Below the pieces are notes generated by a model. The model was not told the DNA's origin, did no database searches, and saw only the letters and a program-made list of their open reading frames with translations. A stretch of 64,000 nucleotides of DNA from Xiphias gladius (taxonomy: Eukaryota; Chordata; Actinopteri; Istiophoriformes; Xiphiidae), in contig NC_053413.1 of NCBI RefSeq assembly GCF_016859285.1, positions 26,442,439 through 26,506,438 of the forward strand. Reading direction: 5' to 3'. The position numbers and the translations under genes are program-made. This document shows, piece by piece, positions 48,601 through 59,300 of this stretch. The number at the start of each line of letters is the position of its first letter. Within the stretch, counting starts at the first letter, position 1.

Positions 48601-51600
48601 TCTGCCCAACGCCTTTTCCTCTGAAACAAGCACTGTGCAGCTTTACAATCATCTGCTCGGCATCAACAATTTTCTGTTCCAAGTTATTTTATCAAGTTTA
48701 TTCTGTCCGTTCTTTTTTCTTCTCCTTTTTCTCTCGTTATTGATTTGGCTCTGACACCCAAATTTCTTCTTCCCACAGCTCTTCCCTCCTCTTTCACGTT
48801 CTTCACGGCCTCTTTCCACCTCTTCTCAGCCACCTCCGTCTCCTTTTTGGACATTTTGTCATGCCTGTGGCAGGTTTTCAGGGCAGCGTTGGTGATCATT
48901 TGCATGGTGATCATTTTGTGTTCCCGCCTTCTGACATAACACGTCCTACTCTGGTCGATGTGGCTTTCCAGCCAGGTGAGGGTCCCGCCGGTGAGACCGG
49001 TCACTGCCTATACGACAGCAGAGAGGACAGGCTCCTCTGTGTCTGTCTGCTGTTTGATGCTGAGTAGGTACTGTACGGTGCGTTTTTAGGCCACTTTCAA
49101 TGAAAACAGCGTTCTGCTGCTGCAGAAAACGCTATTTTATCAGTAGTGAATAAAAACCATGAAGTTGCGGGAAATAAAACAGCTGAAGGACCCTATCAGG
49201 CAGAGTCTGGTAATGATTCTCTGAAGGGTTAATCGCTACGAGCAACACCTTTCACAGTCCACACAGTTGTCTGATCTATTGTTATCATAAAGATATAAAT
49301 TATAGCTGCTTTAAATGGTAATTTATTTCACCATGAGCCATCATATGTTTCGGTACCATTATATATTCGTATACAATGGTATAGTATTGAGGCTCGTCTA
49401 GAGCGTTGATGCTCATCAACTCGGGGAAATGGGACAGTGGGATAGCACATCGGTTCGTGATGCCACACACTTTGACAGCACTTTTCGAAAAAACAAACCG
49501 GTGTGTGTGGCTCTTTGTGGAGGTCAACATGCATTGTTGGGTATATTGTGACATGAAGACCAAGCAAAAGTCAGTGTTGGTTAAGTTTCGGTAAGGGGGT
49601 CCGGTCCCGGTTAAAATAAACCCAGTTGTTTTAGTCGTCTGAACCTAATCAGACCTTAACCATAAAGGTGGCAGATCAGAAAATGCTCCTCCGAGCAGTT
49701 TCTGTAACAGCCACATGGATAAAGGAACTATACACTGTATTTTGTTTCAGTCCATTTTATGTATTGACAGTGGCAGTCCATCACCATCACCCTGGTGGAG
49801 AAGGTGCAGATCATTGCCGTGTTCCTGGGCTCTCTCTTCTTGGTGGCCAGCATCTCCTGGCTGCTGTGGTCGGCTCTCAGCCCGCAGGCCGTCTGGCAGC
49901 GGCGGGACGTCCTCTTCCAGATCTGCTACGGCATGTACGGCTTCATGGACCTGGTCTGCGTAGGTGAGGACAGGAACCCTTAATGCAGCTGTCACCAGCA
50001 GAATGCGAAACACACCAAACACCTATCCTCTGTGGTCAGTTATACATGAAAAACTGGTATCTTCATACACGTATTTGCACAGGGAACCATTTGGCTTTTT
50101 GGGTCCATTTTGTTGTTTGGTGTCATTTATCTGCTGTTGCAGGTAATGGGCCAAACATACTGTATAACACAACCTTACGCCGAGATATTTCCAGATGTCA
50201 CACAGGTGTGCGATGGCAGGAAATGTTCCAGGGTAAATAATTATCAGTAACACCAGGCTTGTGTGTCAGTCCTTCGGGATCAGAGTCGCCTGTCAAACAG
50301 AGACTCCACTGAACCCTATGCATCCCGACTTCTGTCGGGCTGACATCGGCCTCTTACCTTCAGCATTTGATTCCCAAGTTAAGAGTGAATCTTAAGGAAA
50401 AAAATGTAATACAGAAATGGTCCCAGATCTACCAGAGGTCTGAAAACATTTTTGGTGTTTGTGAAATATAAAAAAAAAAAAAGATGATTTCACTTTTTCT
50501 TCTGTCAAAGTTACGTAAGACAAATACAACACAGATGGAGCGTAGAGTTAGTTCCGCTACAGCACTAAAGCCACAGCTTGCATGAGCTGATTGGCATCGG
50601 CTGCTTCACCATCTTTCACACACTGCTTGGCTACAAGCTGATTAGCAACATCTGATCAGGTTTATACACATGTTGACAACGCTCATTATAACCGGGCAGT
50701 TTTCACAGACTACTCTAATGACACCTAATGATGTTGCCATGGATGCAGTGAGTCACGCCGTCACCTGCGGCTTGAGCCCTGTTTTTGTTTTTTTCGTTTT
50801 TTTGTTTTTTTAGCCTCCAGTTATTTCAATTTTGGCAAAAGGGCGACATTAAAAATATGCTGAATTAGCCATTAGCAGTTGCTGTTTGCAGTTTACCCGT
50901 GGAGGTACAGACAACCATCACTGGAGTACCGTGATACTGAAGAAAAACAAAAAACGCACTAATTCCCACGCACGTTCTGGACTATTAAGGAGCCTCTTTT
51001 TTTGCTGATTATTGAGTGAATTTATGGAGATTTATTCACAATGGACACTAGAGATAACGATATCCTCAGAAAATGTAAGTCTCACTGAATCTAAACGTTT
51101 GCGTGTCATGTCTGTGTGTTCAGATTCGACTGCGTTTACCATAGGTTTGGATTACGGGTTTGAGTTATTAGTGAAAACCTAAAAACGTTGCTGAAAGCTA
51201 GTTTCAGGGACAAGCTAGTATGTTTGATAAGTTGCCTTTGAAATCATTTTTTTTCCTGCTCTAACAATCAGCACAAGGATTCAAAAATCCAAAAAGGGTT
51301 TAAAGGGTTTGGGGGCTCTTAACATGATATGACCAGGGAACCAGGGAACCAGGGAACCAGGGAACCAGGGAACCAGGGAACCAGGGAACCATCTGAGTCT
51401 GAGCAAGTGCTTTGCATAAATCCTGTTTTATCTGGGAACCATAACCTGGGGTGGAAGAGGATGAGACTTGTTGAAGTAAAAAAAAAAAAAAAAAAGAAAT
51501 TATGATACCTGACACTGAATATTGCTCGGAGCTTGACAATGACTATTTGACTGATACTTAAGATTGTCAGCAGTGTCGGAGGATCAACACTTCCTTTAAT

Positions 51601-51948
51601 GTACCCATGTCTGTGGTTGCAACAGGTTTGATTGTCCATGAGGGGGCAGCAGTGTACAACGTCTTCATGCGCTGGCGGGCCGTAAACCTCCACTGGGACG
51701 TTCAGAGCTACGATAAGGCCAAGGACATGGAGGAGACGAGCACCGGTCATTCCTCGTTGGCCCCCAGGACGCTTTTGTTGCCCCTGGCCACCTTTGGCCC
51801 CAACGGCCCCTCACACGCCACCCAACTTGGGCCGCAGCCATGGACCTGCCTCTGTTTGGCCCCTCTCTGTCCCAGCCTAGTGCCCCAAAACAACCTCAGC
51901 CAGGACAGTGACTCAGGAGAGGTTGTCATTCGTGTAACATCGGTGTAA
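39183..51948 (+). CDS. march11: march11 (marchf11), membrane-associated RING-CH E3 ubiquitin ligase
   Basis: Four coding exons, 39183-39512, 46054-46209, 49771-49963 and 51626-51948, total 1002 nt and give 333 aa (human about 402, the difference mainly in the low-complexity N-terminus). The RING-CH is C4HC3: C101, C104, C117, C119, H127, C130, C143, C146. Two transmembrane helices lie at about 174-196 and 209-231. A YNVF (YxxPhi) sorting motif follows TM2, and the C-terminus RVTSV is a PDZ ligand. MARCH11 is known from mammalian spermatids and brain, where it ubiquitinates membrane cargo in the TGN-endosome route and binds AP-1 and PDZ proteins. The start was chosen at 39183 ([10 protein letters not shown]), which opens an acidic N-terminus. 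MARCH4/MARCH9 are the nearest relatives; the tail [11 protein letters not shown] and synteny support MARCH11. Confidence 0.95.
39513..46053 (+). other. march11 intron 1 (6.5 kb)
   Basis: No gene is supported. It contains poly(A) at 41201-41220 and a set of related sentences at 43430-43930 built on ACTGTTTTGTCAATT, CTTTGACAAAA and GACCTTGA (a local or interspersed repeat of unknown class). The rest looks like single-copy sequence; regulatory elements are possible but not visible. Confidence 0.5.
46054..46209 (+). CDS. march11: march11 exon 2
   Basis: 52 codons with the rest of the RING-CH ([27 protein letters not shown]). The acceptor is CCCCAG and the donor GTAAAA, phase 0 on both sides. Confidence 0.96.
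46210..49770 (+). other. march11 intron 2 (3.6 kb)
   Basis: Nothing is recognisable beyond short A/T runs. The small ORFs have no domain content or splice support. Confidence 0.5.
49771..49963 (+). CDS. march11: march11 exon 3
   Basis: Encodes [15 protein letters not shown]1, and the start of TM2 ([18 protein letters not shown]). The acceptor is TATTGACAG and the donor GTGAGG, phase 1. Confidence 0.96.
49964..51625 (+). other. march11 intron 3 (1.7 kb)
   Basis: No gene is seen; it contains the octamer minisatellite at 51332-51390 and a poly(A) at about 51478-51495. Confidence 0.6.
51332..51390. repeat. 8-bp minisatellite (CCAGGGAA)n
   Basis: About 7.3 uninterrupted, identical copies of CCAGGGAA. 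The perfection of the copies suggests recent slippage and probable length polymorphism. Confidence 0.95.
51626..51948 (+). CDS. march11: march11 exon 4 (last)
   Basis: Encodes [20 protein letters not shown], the cytosolic tail, and the PDZ ligand RVTSV, stop TAA at 51946-51948. The middle of the tail (Pro/Leu/Cys-rich, about 30 residues) is poorly conserved relative to mammals, while both ends are well conserved. Confidence 0.95.
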
Positions 51949-52298
51949 CAACAGCGGTGTTTATGCGGGAACAAAACATCTGATGGTTTGCACTTGGTGG
52001 TAACAGTCTGAGTTTTGCTGGGATTACACACAGTGTGCTGTTCTTTTTTCTTTTTTTTTTGCAGATTTCCCCGTTACCACATGATTTCCTAATGAACTAG
52101 AATTGTGTGTCTGCTCTGGGGCCGGTCCTCAAAACAATCTTCACAGTTTAAGTACGTTAACGTTTTTGCTGCATAGACAGACATGAACCACAACCCCCCC
52201 TTTTTCTAGATGATCAGATTTAGAGTTTGCAAGCGTTGTAAATCCGATACTCACATTCATGAGGGTTTTGGATTGCAGAGCTGGCGGTGTGAGAGTTA

Positions 52299-52304
52299 AT
52301 AAAT
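52299..52304 (+). terminator. Candidate poly(A) signal of march11
   Basis: AATAAA lies about 350 nt after the march11 stop. It is plausible but unproven; mammalian MARCHF11 3' UTRs can be longer. Confidence 0.35.
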
Positions 52305-54094
52305 ACTGTGCATGGTCAATATAGCACTACATCCCTTAGACTTGGTTTTAATGACCTTGAACTACGGACTTTGGCTGATTTGTGGCATCCACGCTTGCTT
52401 TATAAGGCACTTCTGCAATATTTAGCGCTCGGTCGGAACACGTGGGAAATCAGAATTTCCCGGTTGGAATTGTGATTGGAATGCTGACGTGAGCAAGTTG
52501 GTAATGACAGAAGTTACCACATGACATGAAGCATTAAGCAGCATTGAGACTAATGTGTACCGAGACAAAATATCTTCAAATATCTTTGAATATTCTGGTC
52601 AAACTTTATTTTACAGTACGATAGTTTCCTATAATTTAATAGAAAGGAAATGATACGTAACTGTAAATTTATAGGACGATTCCTAGAAAGAACTGTCATT
52701 CGGCACTAGCTATAGGGCAATGGAGACCACGTCCAATTGGCAGACTTCCAATTTCCATTAATACATTAATAATGAATGAAAAATTTACCAGGGTTTACTT
52801 GGGTTAAAATAGAGCTGTTATTTCAAGGGACTCATTCTTGAAATCAACAAATTATTCATAGATAAGAACTTAGTCTCTGCTTCAGAACTCAGTCTCTGTT
52901 CTCTATTTTTGATCAGTATCAAATTATTAGCAGTATCGAAGCAACAAGAGTAAAAGTGTAAAGCCATGCCAGCATGCACGTGACGATGTAATACTCATTA
53001 TAGATCAGAAACGATTTCCTGGGTGGCTATAAAAGGGAGGGAAAAGATGTTTATTCTACGACACTTACCTCCAACGCGGCAAAAAAAAGTTATCGATCTA
53101 AACAAGACTTAAGAGGCGTGTTCAGACTCAGTATAAAGATTTGCTCTCGGCAGTGTAGAGTCAATTGAGGCGTAGACTTGTCCATGAGAGTTTAAAACAT
53201 TTCTACTTCGGCCACAATTTGAGCTTATCCCAAAGCTGCAGCAGCCCGCCCTGGGAAAACTGGAGCAAAACTGAGAGAAACCGAAGGAAAATTAGCGGAA
53301 CAACTGAAAACAATCGTCCAATCAGAGCTTTGTATGCAGGACAGAAAATGAGGAAATAAGGGGACAGGCGGCATTGATGTAAGTAGACTTGTAGATACTG
53401 TATAACTCTTAAATTGGCATATTTCTTTGATTTGCATTGAAATCAATAGGGTAACTGCTACCACAGTTTTTGTGTCCGCTGAAAATGAAATTGGTGGATT
53501 CCGATTGGTTACAGTAAACCACAGCAAAGAGACCCGACGTACTGTTGAGAGAGCCTCTGTTCCAAGGCGGGATTTTTGGTTATCAGCGTGGTTACAAATG
53601 GGATTCGGAATGTGGTTTCTCAAAACTGCTGAACCACGTAGGGAGTCTTCGTGGCTTTATCGCCATGTTTTCCTGGGATAGATCTGCTTTATGTTTTGTA
53701 CAAAGAAATCTTAACGTTTAGAGAAACACATATTTCCCAGCAAGCAATTGACGAATGAGGATGCAGGACTCAGCAATTTAGACAGATTACAAATGAGCAC
53801 AAAAAAACAAAAACAAAAAACTGATGTCAGAAAAGCTATATAGGTTTTAGACACAATGATACAAGCAGATAATATGAACATTTTTGAATATCATTTAAAG
53901 GTTATATCTAATAGCTCTCAGTGTCTGTATATGCTGGCATATAAACATCTGTTCTATGTCAGAAAGTCTGCTGGGCTGCCACAAAGGATTGATCCTCAGA
54001 TGATTTGTGCCGGTATGAATACAGCGGCTGAGACTGTAGTCTCGATCTGTCTGTATGCCAGTCTGCTGAGCTTCCAGGAGCCTTGTGGTATTTG
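52305..54094. other. Spacer downstream of march11
   Basis: AT-rich, no gene seen. The part from about 52590 to 52800 (GTCAAACTTTATTTTACAGT, CCAGGGTTTACTTGGGTT) may be a decayed interspersed repeat. ORFs at 53165-53680 and 53856-54146 have no recognisable domain. Confidence 0.45.
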
Positions 54095-54913
54095 GGTTGT
54101 GGACAGGTTTTGGGGTGGTGGATGGGTTTGGGGCTCTGTTTCTTGACTTAAGTCATTTGGGGTTTTTTTTGGTGCCTTAGGAGGCTGGGTGACGACGTTG
54201 CAATGTGCAGCACAGAAATGACTTGAATGTGACCTTTGCTGTTGGCTGTATTTCTATTTCTTTTGAATGTAACATGGATGTAATGTATAAAGAATATTTA
54301 TATACACAGAGATTTATTTGTCTTATTTGCCTGATGTCAAACTGACTTTAAGTGCATTTGGATTTAAAGCTGCGCTGCAGCAACTGTCACTTTAGAGTGA
54401 CAGTAGTAGCCTCTTTACATCAAACCGAGGGACGAAAGAGGAAGAAGATCTAATGCTGGGAAGTCCAGTTTAATATATTGTGCAGTTAGAGGCACTGGCT
54501 GTTTTGCTAATGTTTAGGTTAAAATTTGTACTGCACTCCTTTGCCTTGTCACTTTTGTGGTTGGAAAAAGTCTTAAATGTCATCTACAGACCAGAACTTC
54601 ATTAAGGTCTCAGCAAGGTTGGTACGCTTCGAACAAGGTGCTAGCCGGATTGTCTAACAGTGTCTGAAACCACCTCTCCAATCCCAGAACTGTGGGCAGC
54701 TGAGTCAGACCATTGTTTGTAACTTCCTGAACCAGACAAGGCGACATTCATATGCATTTTCCCCTGTGGCAGTGAAAGTGAGGCAGGGTTTGAACGTCTC
54801 TGAGCTGAGAATGCAGTCACACGGTCATAAAGAAACAATGACCCTTAAGAGATTGTTCCTTATCAATAATTGTATCTTCATGCATAAAATTTCTAGGCAC
54901 AGCCAAGAAATGC

Positions 54914-56093
54914 TGTCCATGCTTTTGTTACTTCTAGGCTGGATTATCGTAGTTCTGTATTAAAAGGATGTCCCAACCAGTCTGTAAATACTCTCCAGCT
55001 GATCCAGAACGCTGCAGCGCGAGCACTGACAGGAACTAGGAAAAGACATCATATTTCTCCCGCGTTAGCGTCTCTGCATTGGCTCCCTGTAAAATCCAGA
55101 CTAGAATTTAAAGACCTCCTCCTCACCTACAAAGCCCTTAATTGTAAGCACCGTCATATCTTAAAGAGCTTACCCCACTAGAACACTGCGGTCCCAGAAC
55201 ACAGGCTTGCTTGTGGTTCCTAGAGTCTCCAAAGCCTTCAGTTATCAGGCTCCTCATCTGTGGAACCATCTTCCAGTTTTGGTCCGGGAAGCAGACACCC
55301 TCTCCCTGTTTAAGAGGAGGCTTAAAAACCCTCCTTTCTGATAAAACTTACAGTCAGGACTGGCTCAGGCTTGGCTTGAACCATCCCCTAGTCATGCTGC
55401 TATAGGCCTAGACTGCCTGGTGACTTCCCATGATGCACCAAGCTCCTCTCTCCTCCTCTCCTTCTCCATCCGCATGCATTCATATCCCATCAATGCCCGT
55501 CACTAACTTGACCTCTTCTCTCTCCCGTAGTTTTGTCTTTCCTCGTCTCTCTCCTCTCTCTTCCTGTCGCTTTCTGCTGGTGTTTCTGCCCCCTTTGCCG
55601 CCAGAGTCTGGATCTGTGACTGCAAACCTACTGCCCCCATGATCCTGCTCAACACCCACTGCTTCAATTATTCTGATCATTGCTATTATTATTATTACAG
55701 TCAGTCTGATTATTATTGTTATTATACCTATTATTATAATTATTAGTTTTTTATTATTAGTCTTATTATTATTATAGTACATCTTTATGTGGAACCTGCA
55801 TGTTGCTGTGTTTTCTTTCCCTCTGCCTCTCCCTCTCTCTTCATCTTTCAACCCGATCGGTTGGGGCAGGCGGCCGCCCACCATAAGCCAGGTCCTGTTC
55901 AAGGTGTCCACCTGTTAAAGGGGAGTTTATCCTTGCCACTGTCGCAAAGTGCTTGCTCATGGGGGAATGTTGCACATCTGTAAATATAACTATAAAGACC
56001 GTGGTCTAGACCTGCTCTATATGGAAAGTGCCCCGAGATATCTTCTGTTATAATATGGCACTATATAAATAAAATTGAATTGAATCGAATTAA
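54914..56093 (+). repeat. L2-type LINE 3' end inserted into array unit 1
   Basis: A reading frame at about 54936-55181 gives LDYRSSVLKGCPNQSVNTLQ, then LIQNAAARALTGTRKRHHIS and ASLHWLPVKSRLEFK, the C-terminal reverse-transcriptase motifs of fish L2 LINEs. A stop (55179-55181) and frame change follow, then LFKRR-type text, a pyrimidine-rich and ATT-rich 3' UTR, GTTAAAGGGGAGTTTATCC, AAAGTGCCCCGAGATA, TATATAAATAAAATTGAATT and a GAATT-type tail. It is 5'-truncated and dead. Unit sequence resumes on both sides (AGCCAAGAAATGCTG before; GAACCCTACGCAATAATCCAA after), with about 230 bp of the unit missing at the insertion point. Confidence 0.85.
55680..55785. repeat. (ATT/TTA)n low-complexity stretch in the LINE 3' UTR
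   Basis: Imperfect ATT and TTA trinucleotides, a usual part of this LINE family's 3' UTR. Confidence 0.8.
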
Positions 56094-56155
56094 AATATTT
56101 TATATGAACCCTACGCAATAATCCAACTGAGAGAAAAAATACAGACATAAAATAA

Positions 56156-56345
56156 TCCTACTAATAAATGGAGAAATCTCTCTCTTTCTTTATGTCTTCT
56201 GTCTGTCCTTTGATTTTCTCGACAGCCACTGATCTGATCAACTTCAAACTTCATGGGTGTAATACTGAGGGCCCAAGGAAGTGCAGTGTTGACTGTGAAG
56301 CTTTTTGGATGCACAGTTGTAAAGAAAATTGACGGACAGATTCCG
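56156..56345 (+). mobile_element. Helitron-like terminus, type B, unit 1
   Basis: Begins TCCTACTAATAAATG, which resembles the TCCTATATAATAAA 5' end of animal Helitrons. It is followed by a TCTTTCTTTATG part, then GATTTTCTCGACAGCCACTG and, about 120 bp on, the complementary arm (AGTTGTAAAGAAAATTGAC). The same start occurs at 57682, 59048 and 60415. The family assignment is by resemblance only. Confidence 0.35.
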
Positions 56346-56371
56346 GCATTTATTTTTAAACTGCACTTGCT

Positions 56372-59300
56372 GTTACCACGGTAACCGCATTTTCTTTTGA
56401 ATTGACACAAAACAAGAGCAGATTCCATTGATGATGTCACAAAGAACGGGCACTGCACTAGTTTACTTTAAAAGTCATGCAGTGTTACCATGGTAACTAT
56501 GTTTTGGACTCGAGTGCTTGGGAATGATCACTAATTTCCATCGGGGGAACAGTGTCAGAGAGGTTGCATTACAGACATTCACTGTCATTTATATGCTACC
56601 ACATGTTTATTGAGCTTCCTTAGCGTCTGCGTTGGCGACTTCGCCTCGCTCTGCGAACTAGGGGCCTGCGGGGCCTCCTTCGTCTGCGAACGGGGCGAGA
56701 AGCCTGTCTGCGTCTGCGTGGCATTGTCAAAAAACAACTTCTTGTTCGCAGTGGGTCCTATTTACAAACTCTCCTAGGCATGGTTGTGATGTCATTGATG
56801 ATGTCACAGTTCATGTGGTTGTGGACAGGTTCTGGGGTGGTGGATGGGTTTGGGGCCCTGTTCTTAAGTCATTTGGGTCATTTGATTTTTCTGGTGCCTT
56901 AGGAGTTGGAGAAGGTCTTAATTGTCATTCACAGACCAGAATTTCATTAAGGTCTCAGCAAGGTTGGTACGCTTCGAACAAGGTGCTAGCCGGATTGTCT
57001 AACAGTGTCTGAAACCACCTCTCCAATCCCAGAACTGTGGGCAGCTGAGTCAGACCATTTTTGTAACTTTCTGAACCAGGCAAGTGGACATTCACATGCA
57101 TTTTCCCCTGTGGCAGTGAAAGTGAGGCAGGGTTTAAGCATCTTTAAGTGTCTTTGAGCTGAGATTGCAGTCGGGTGGAGGATATGATTGCGTGCTGTTC
57201 AGTTCACCTTTTGAAAGGCTGTTAGGAGAAATTTTAAGCACTTGTGCCTTAATTCAATCAAGGTTGGGATTACTTAAGACGTTCAATTTTTCAAGATATG
57301 AAGCAATGACCCATAAGAGATCTAGCCTTGTCGACAATTCTGTTTTCATGCATAAAATTTCTAGGCACAGCCAAGAAATGCTGTTTGCTGTTAATGCAAA
57401 AACAGTTACTCAACACTTCCTCCATGTATCCTACTAATAAATGAAGAACTGTCTTTCTGTATGTCTGTATTTCGATTTTCTTGACGCTCGCTCATCCGAT
57501 CGACTTCAAACTTTTTGGGTGTATTGCTGAGGACCCAATGAATGGAGTGTCGAATATGAATTTTTTCGGATGAGTGGTTGTCAAGAAAATCGAAAATACC
57601 TACATAAAATAATTTATATAAACCCTACACAAGCATCCAACTGACAGAGAAAATACATACAAAAAATAATCTTATTAATAATCCTACTAATAAACTGTCT
57701 TTCTTTTCTCTTTCTTTCTTTATGTCTTCTGTCTGTCCTTCGATTTTCTAAACAACCACTCATTCGATCAACTTCAAACATCATGGGTGTATTGCTGATG
57801 ACTCAAGAAAGTGCAGTGTCAACTGTGAAGTTTTTTGGATGAGCGGTTGTAAAGAAAATTGACGGACAGATTCCGGCATTTATTTTTAAACTGCACTTGC
57901 TGTTACCATGGTAACCGCATTTTCTTTTGAATTGACACAAAACAAGAGCAGATTCCATTGATGATGTCACAAAGAACGGGCACTGCACTAGTTTACTTTA
58001 AAAGTCATGCAGTGTTACCATGGTAACTATGTTTTGGACTTGAGTGCTTGGGAATGATCACTAATTTCCATCGGTGGAACAGCCTCAGAGTGGTTGCATT
58101 ACAGACATTCACTGTCATTTATATGCTACCACATGTTTATTGAGCTTCCTTAGCGTCTGCGTCGGGCGACTCGCCTACGTCTGCGAACTAGGGGCCTGCG
58201 GGGCCTCCGCTCTCTTAACAGGCGAGAAGCCTGTCTGCGTCTGCGTGGCATTGTCAAAAAACAACTTCTTGTTCGCAGTGGGTCCTATTTACAAACTCTC
58301 CTAGGCATGGTTGTGATGTCATTGATGATGTCACAGTTCATGTGGTTGTGGACAGGTTCTGGGGTGGTGGATGGGTTTGGGGCCCTGTTCTTAAGTCATT
58401 TGGGTCATTTGATTTTTCTGGTGCCTTAGGAGTTGGAGAAGGTCTTAATTGTCATTCACAGACCAGAATTTCATTAAGGTCTCAGCAAGGTTGGTACGCT
58501 TCGAACAAGGTGCTAGCCGGATGAGCTGAGATTGCAGTTGGGTGGAGGATATGATTGCGTGCTGTTCAGTTCACCTTTTGAAAGGCTGTTAGGAGAAATT
58601 TTAAGCACTTGTGCCTTAATTCAATCAAGGTTGGGATTACTTAAGACGTTCAATTTTTCAAGATATGAAGCAATGACCCATAAGAGATCTAGCCTTGTCG
58701 ACAATTCTGTTTTCATGCATAAAATTTCTAGGCACAGCCAAGAAATGCTGTTTGCTGTTAATGCAAAAACAGTTACTCAACACTTCCTCCATGTATCCTA
58801 CTAATAAATGAAGAACTGTCTTTCTGTATGTCTGTATTTCGATTTTCTTGACGCTCGCTCATCCGATCGACTTCAAACTTTTTGGGTGTATTGCTGAGGA
58901 CCCAATGAATGGAGTGTCGAATATGAATTTTTTCGGATGAGTGGTTGTCAAGAAAATCGAAAATAAATACATAAAATAATTTATATAAACCCTACACAAG
59001 CATCCAACTGACAGAGAAAATACAGACAAAAAATAATCTTATAAATAATCCTACTAATAAACTGTCTTTCTTTTCTCTTTCTTTCTTTATGTCTTCTGTC
59101 TGTCCTTTGATTTTCTAAACAACCACTCATCTGATCAACTTCAAACTTCGTGGGTGTAATGCTGAGGGCCCAAGGAAGTGCAGTGTTGACTGTGAAGCTT
59201 TTTGGATGAGCGGTTGTCAAGAAAATTGACGGACAGATTCCGGCATTTATTTTTAAACTGCACTTGCTGTTACCAAGGTAACCGCATTTTCTTTTGAATT

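Noticed and set aside
53856-54146. 96-codon ORF before the second array
   Set aside because: Its last part is the array landmark sequence (GGTTGTGGACAGGTT), so it is a chance frame across a repeat boundary.
57165-57437. 90-codon ORF repeated in the 1.37-kb array
   Set aside because: It is identical in copies because the units are recent duplicates; it runs into the Helitron-like end and has no recognisable domain.
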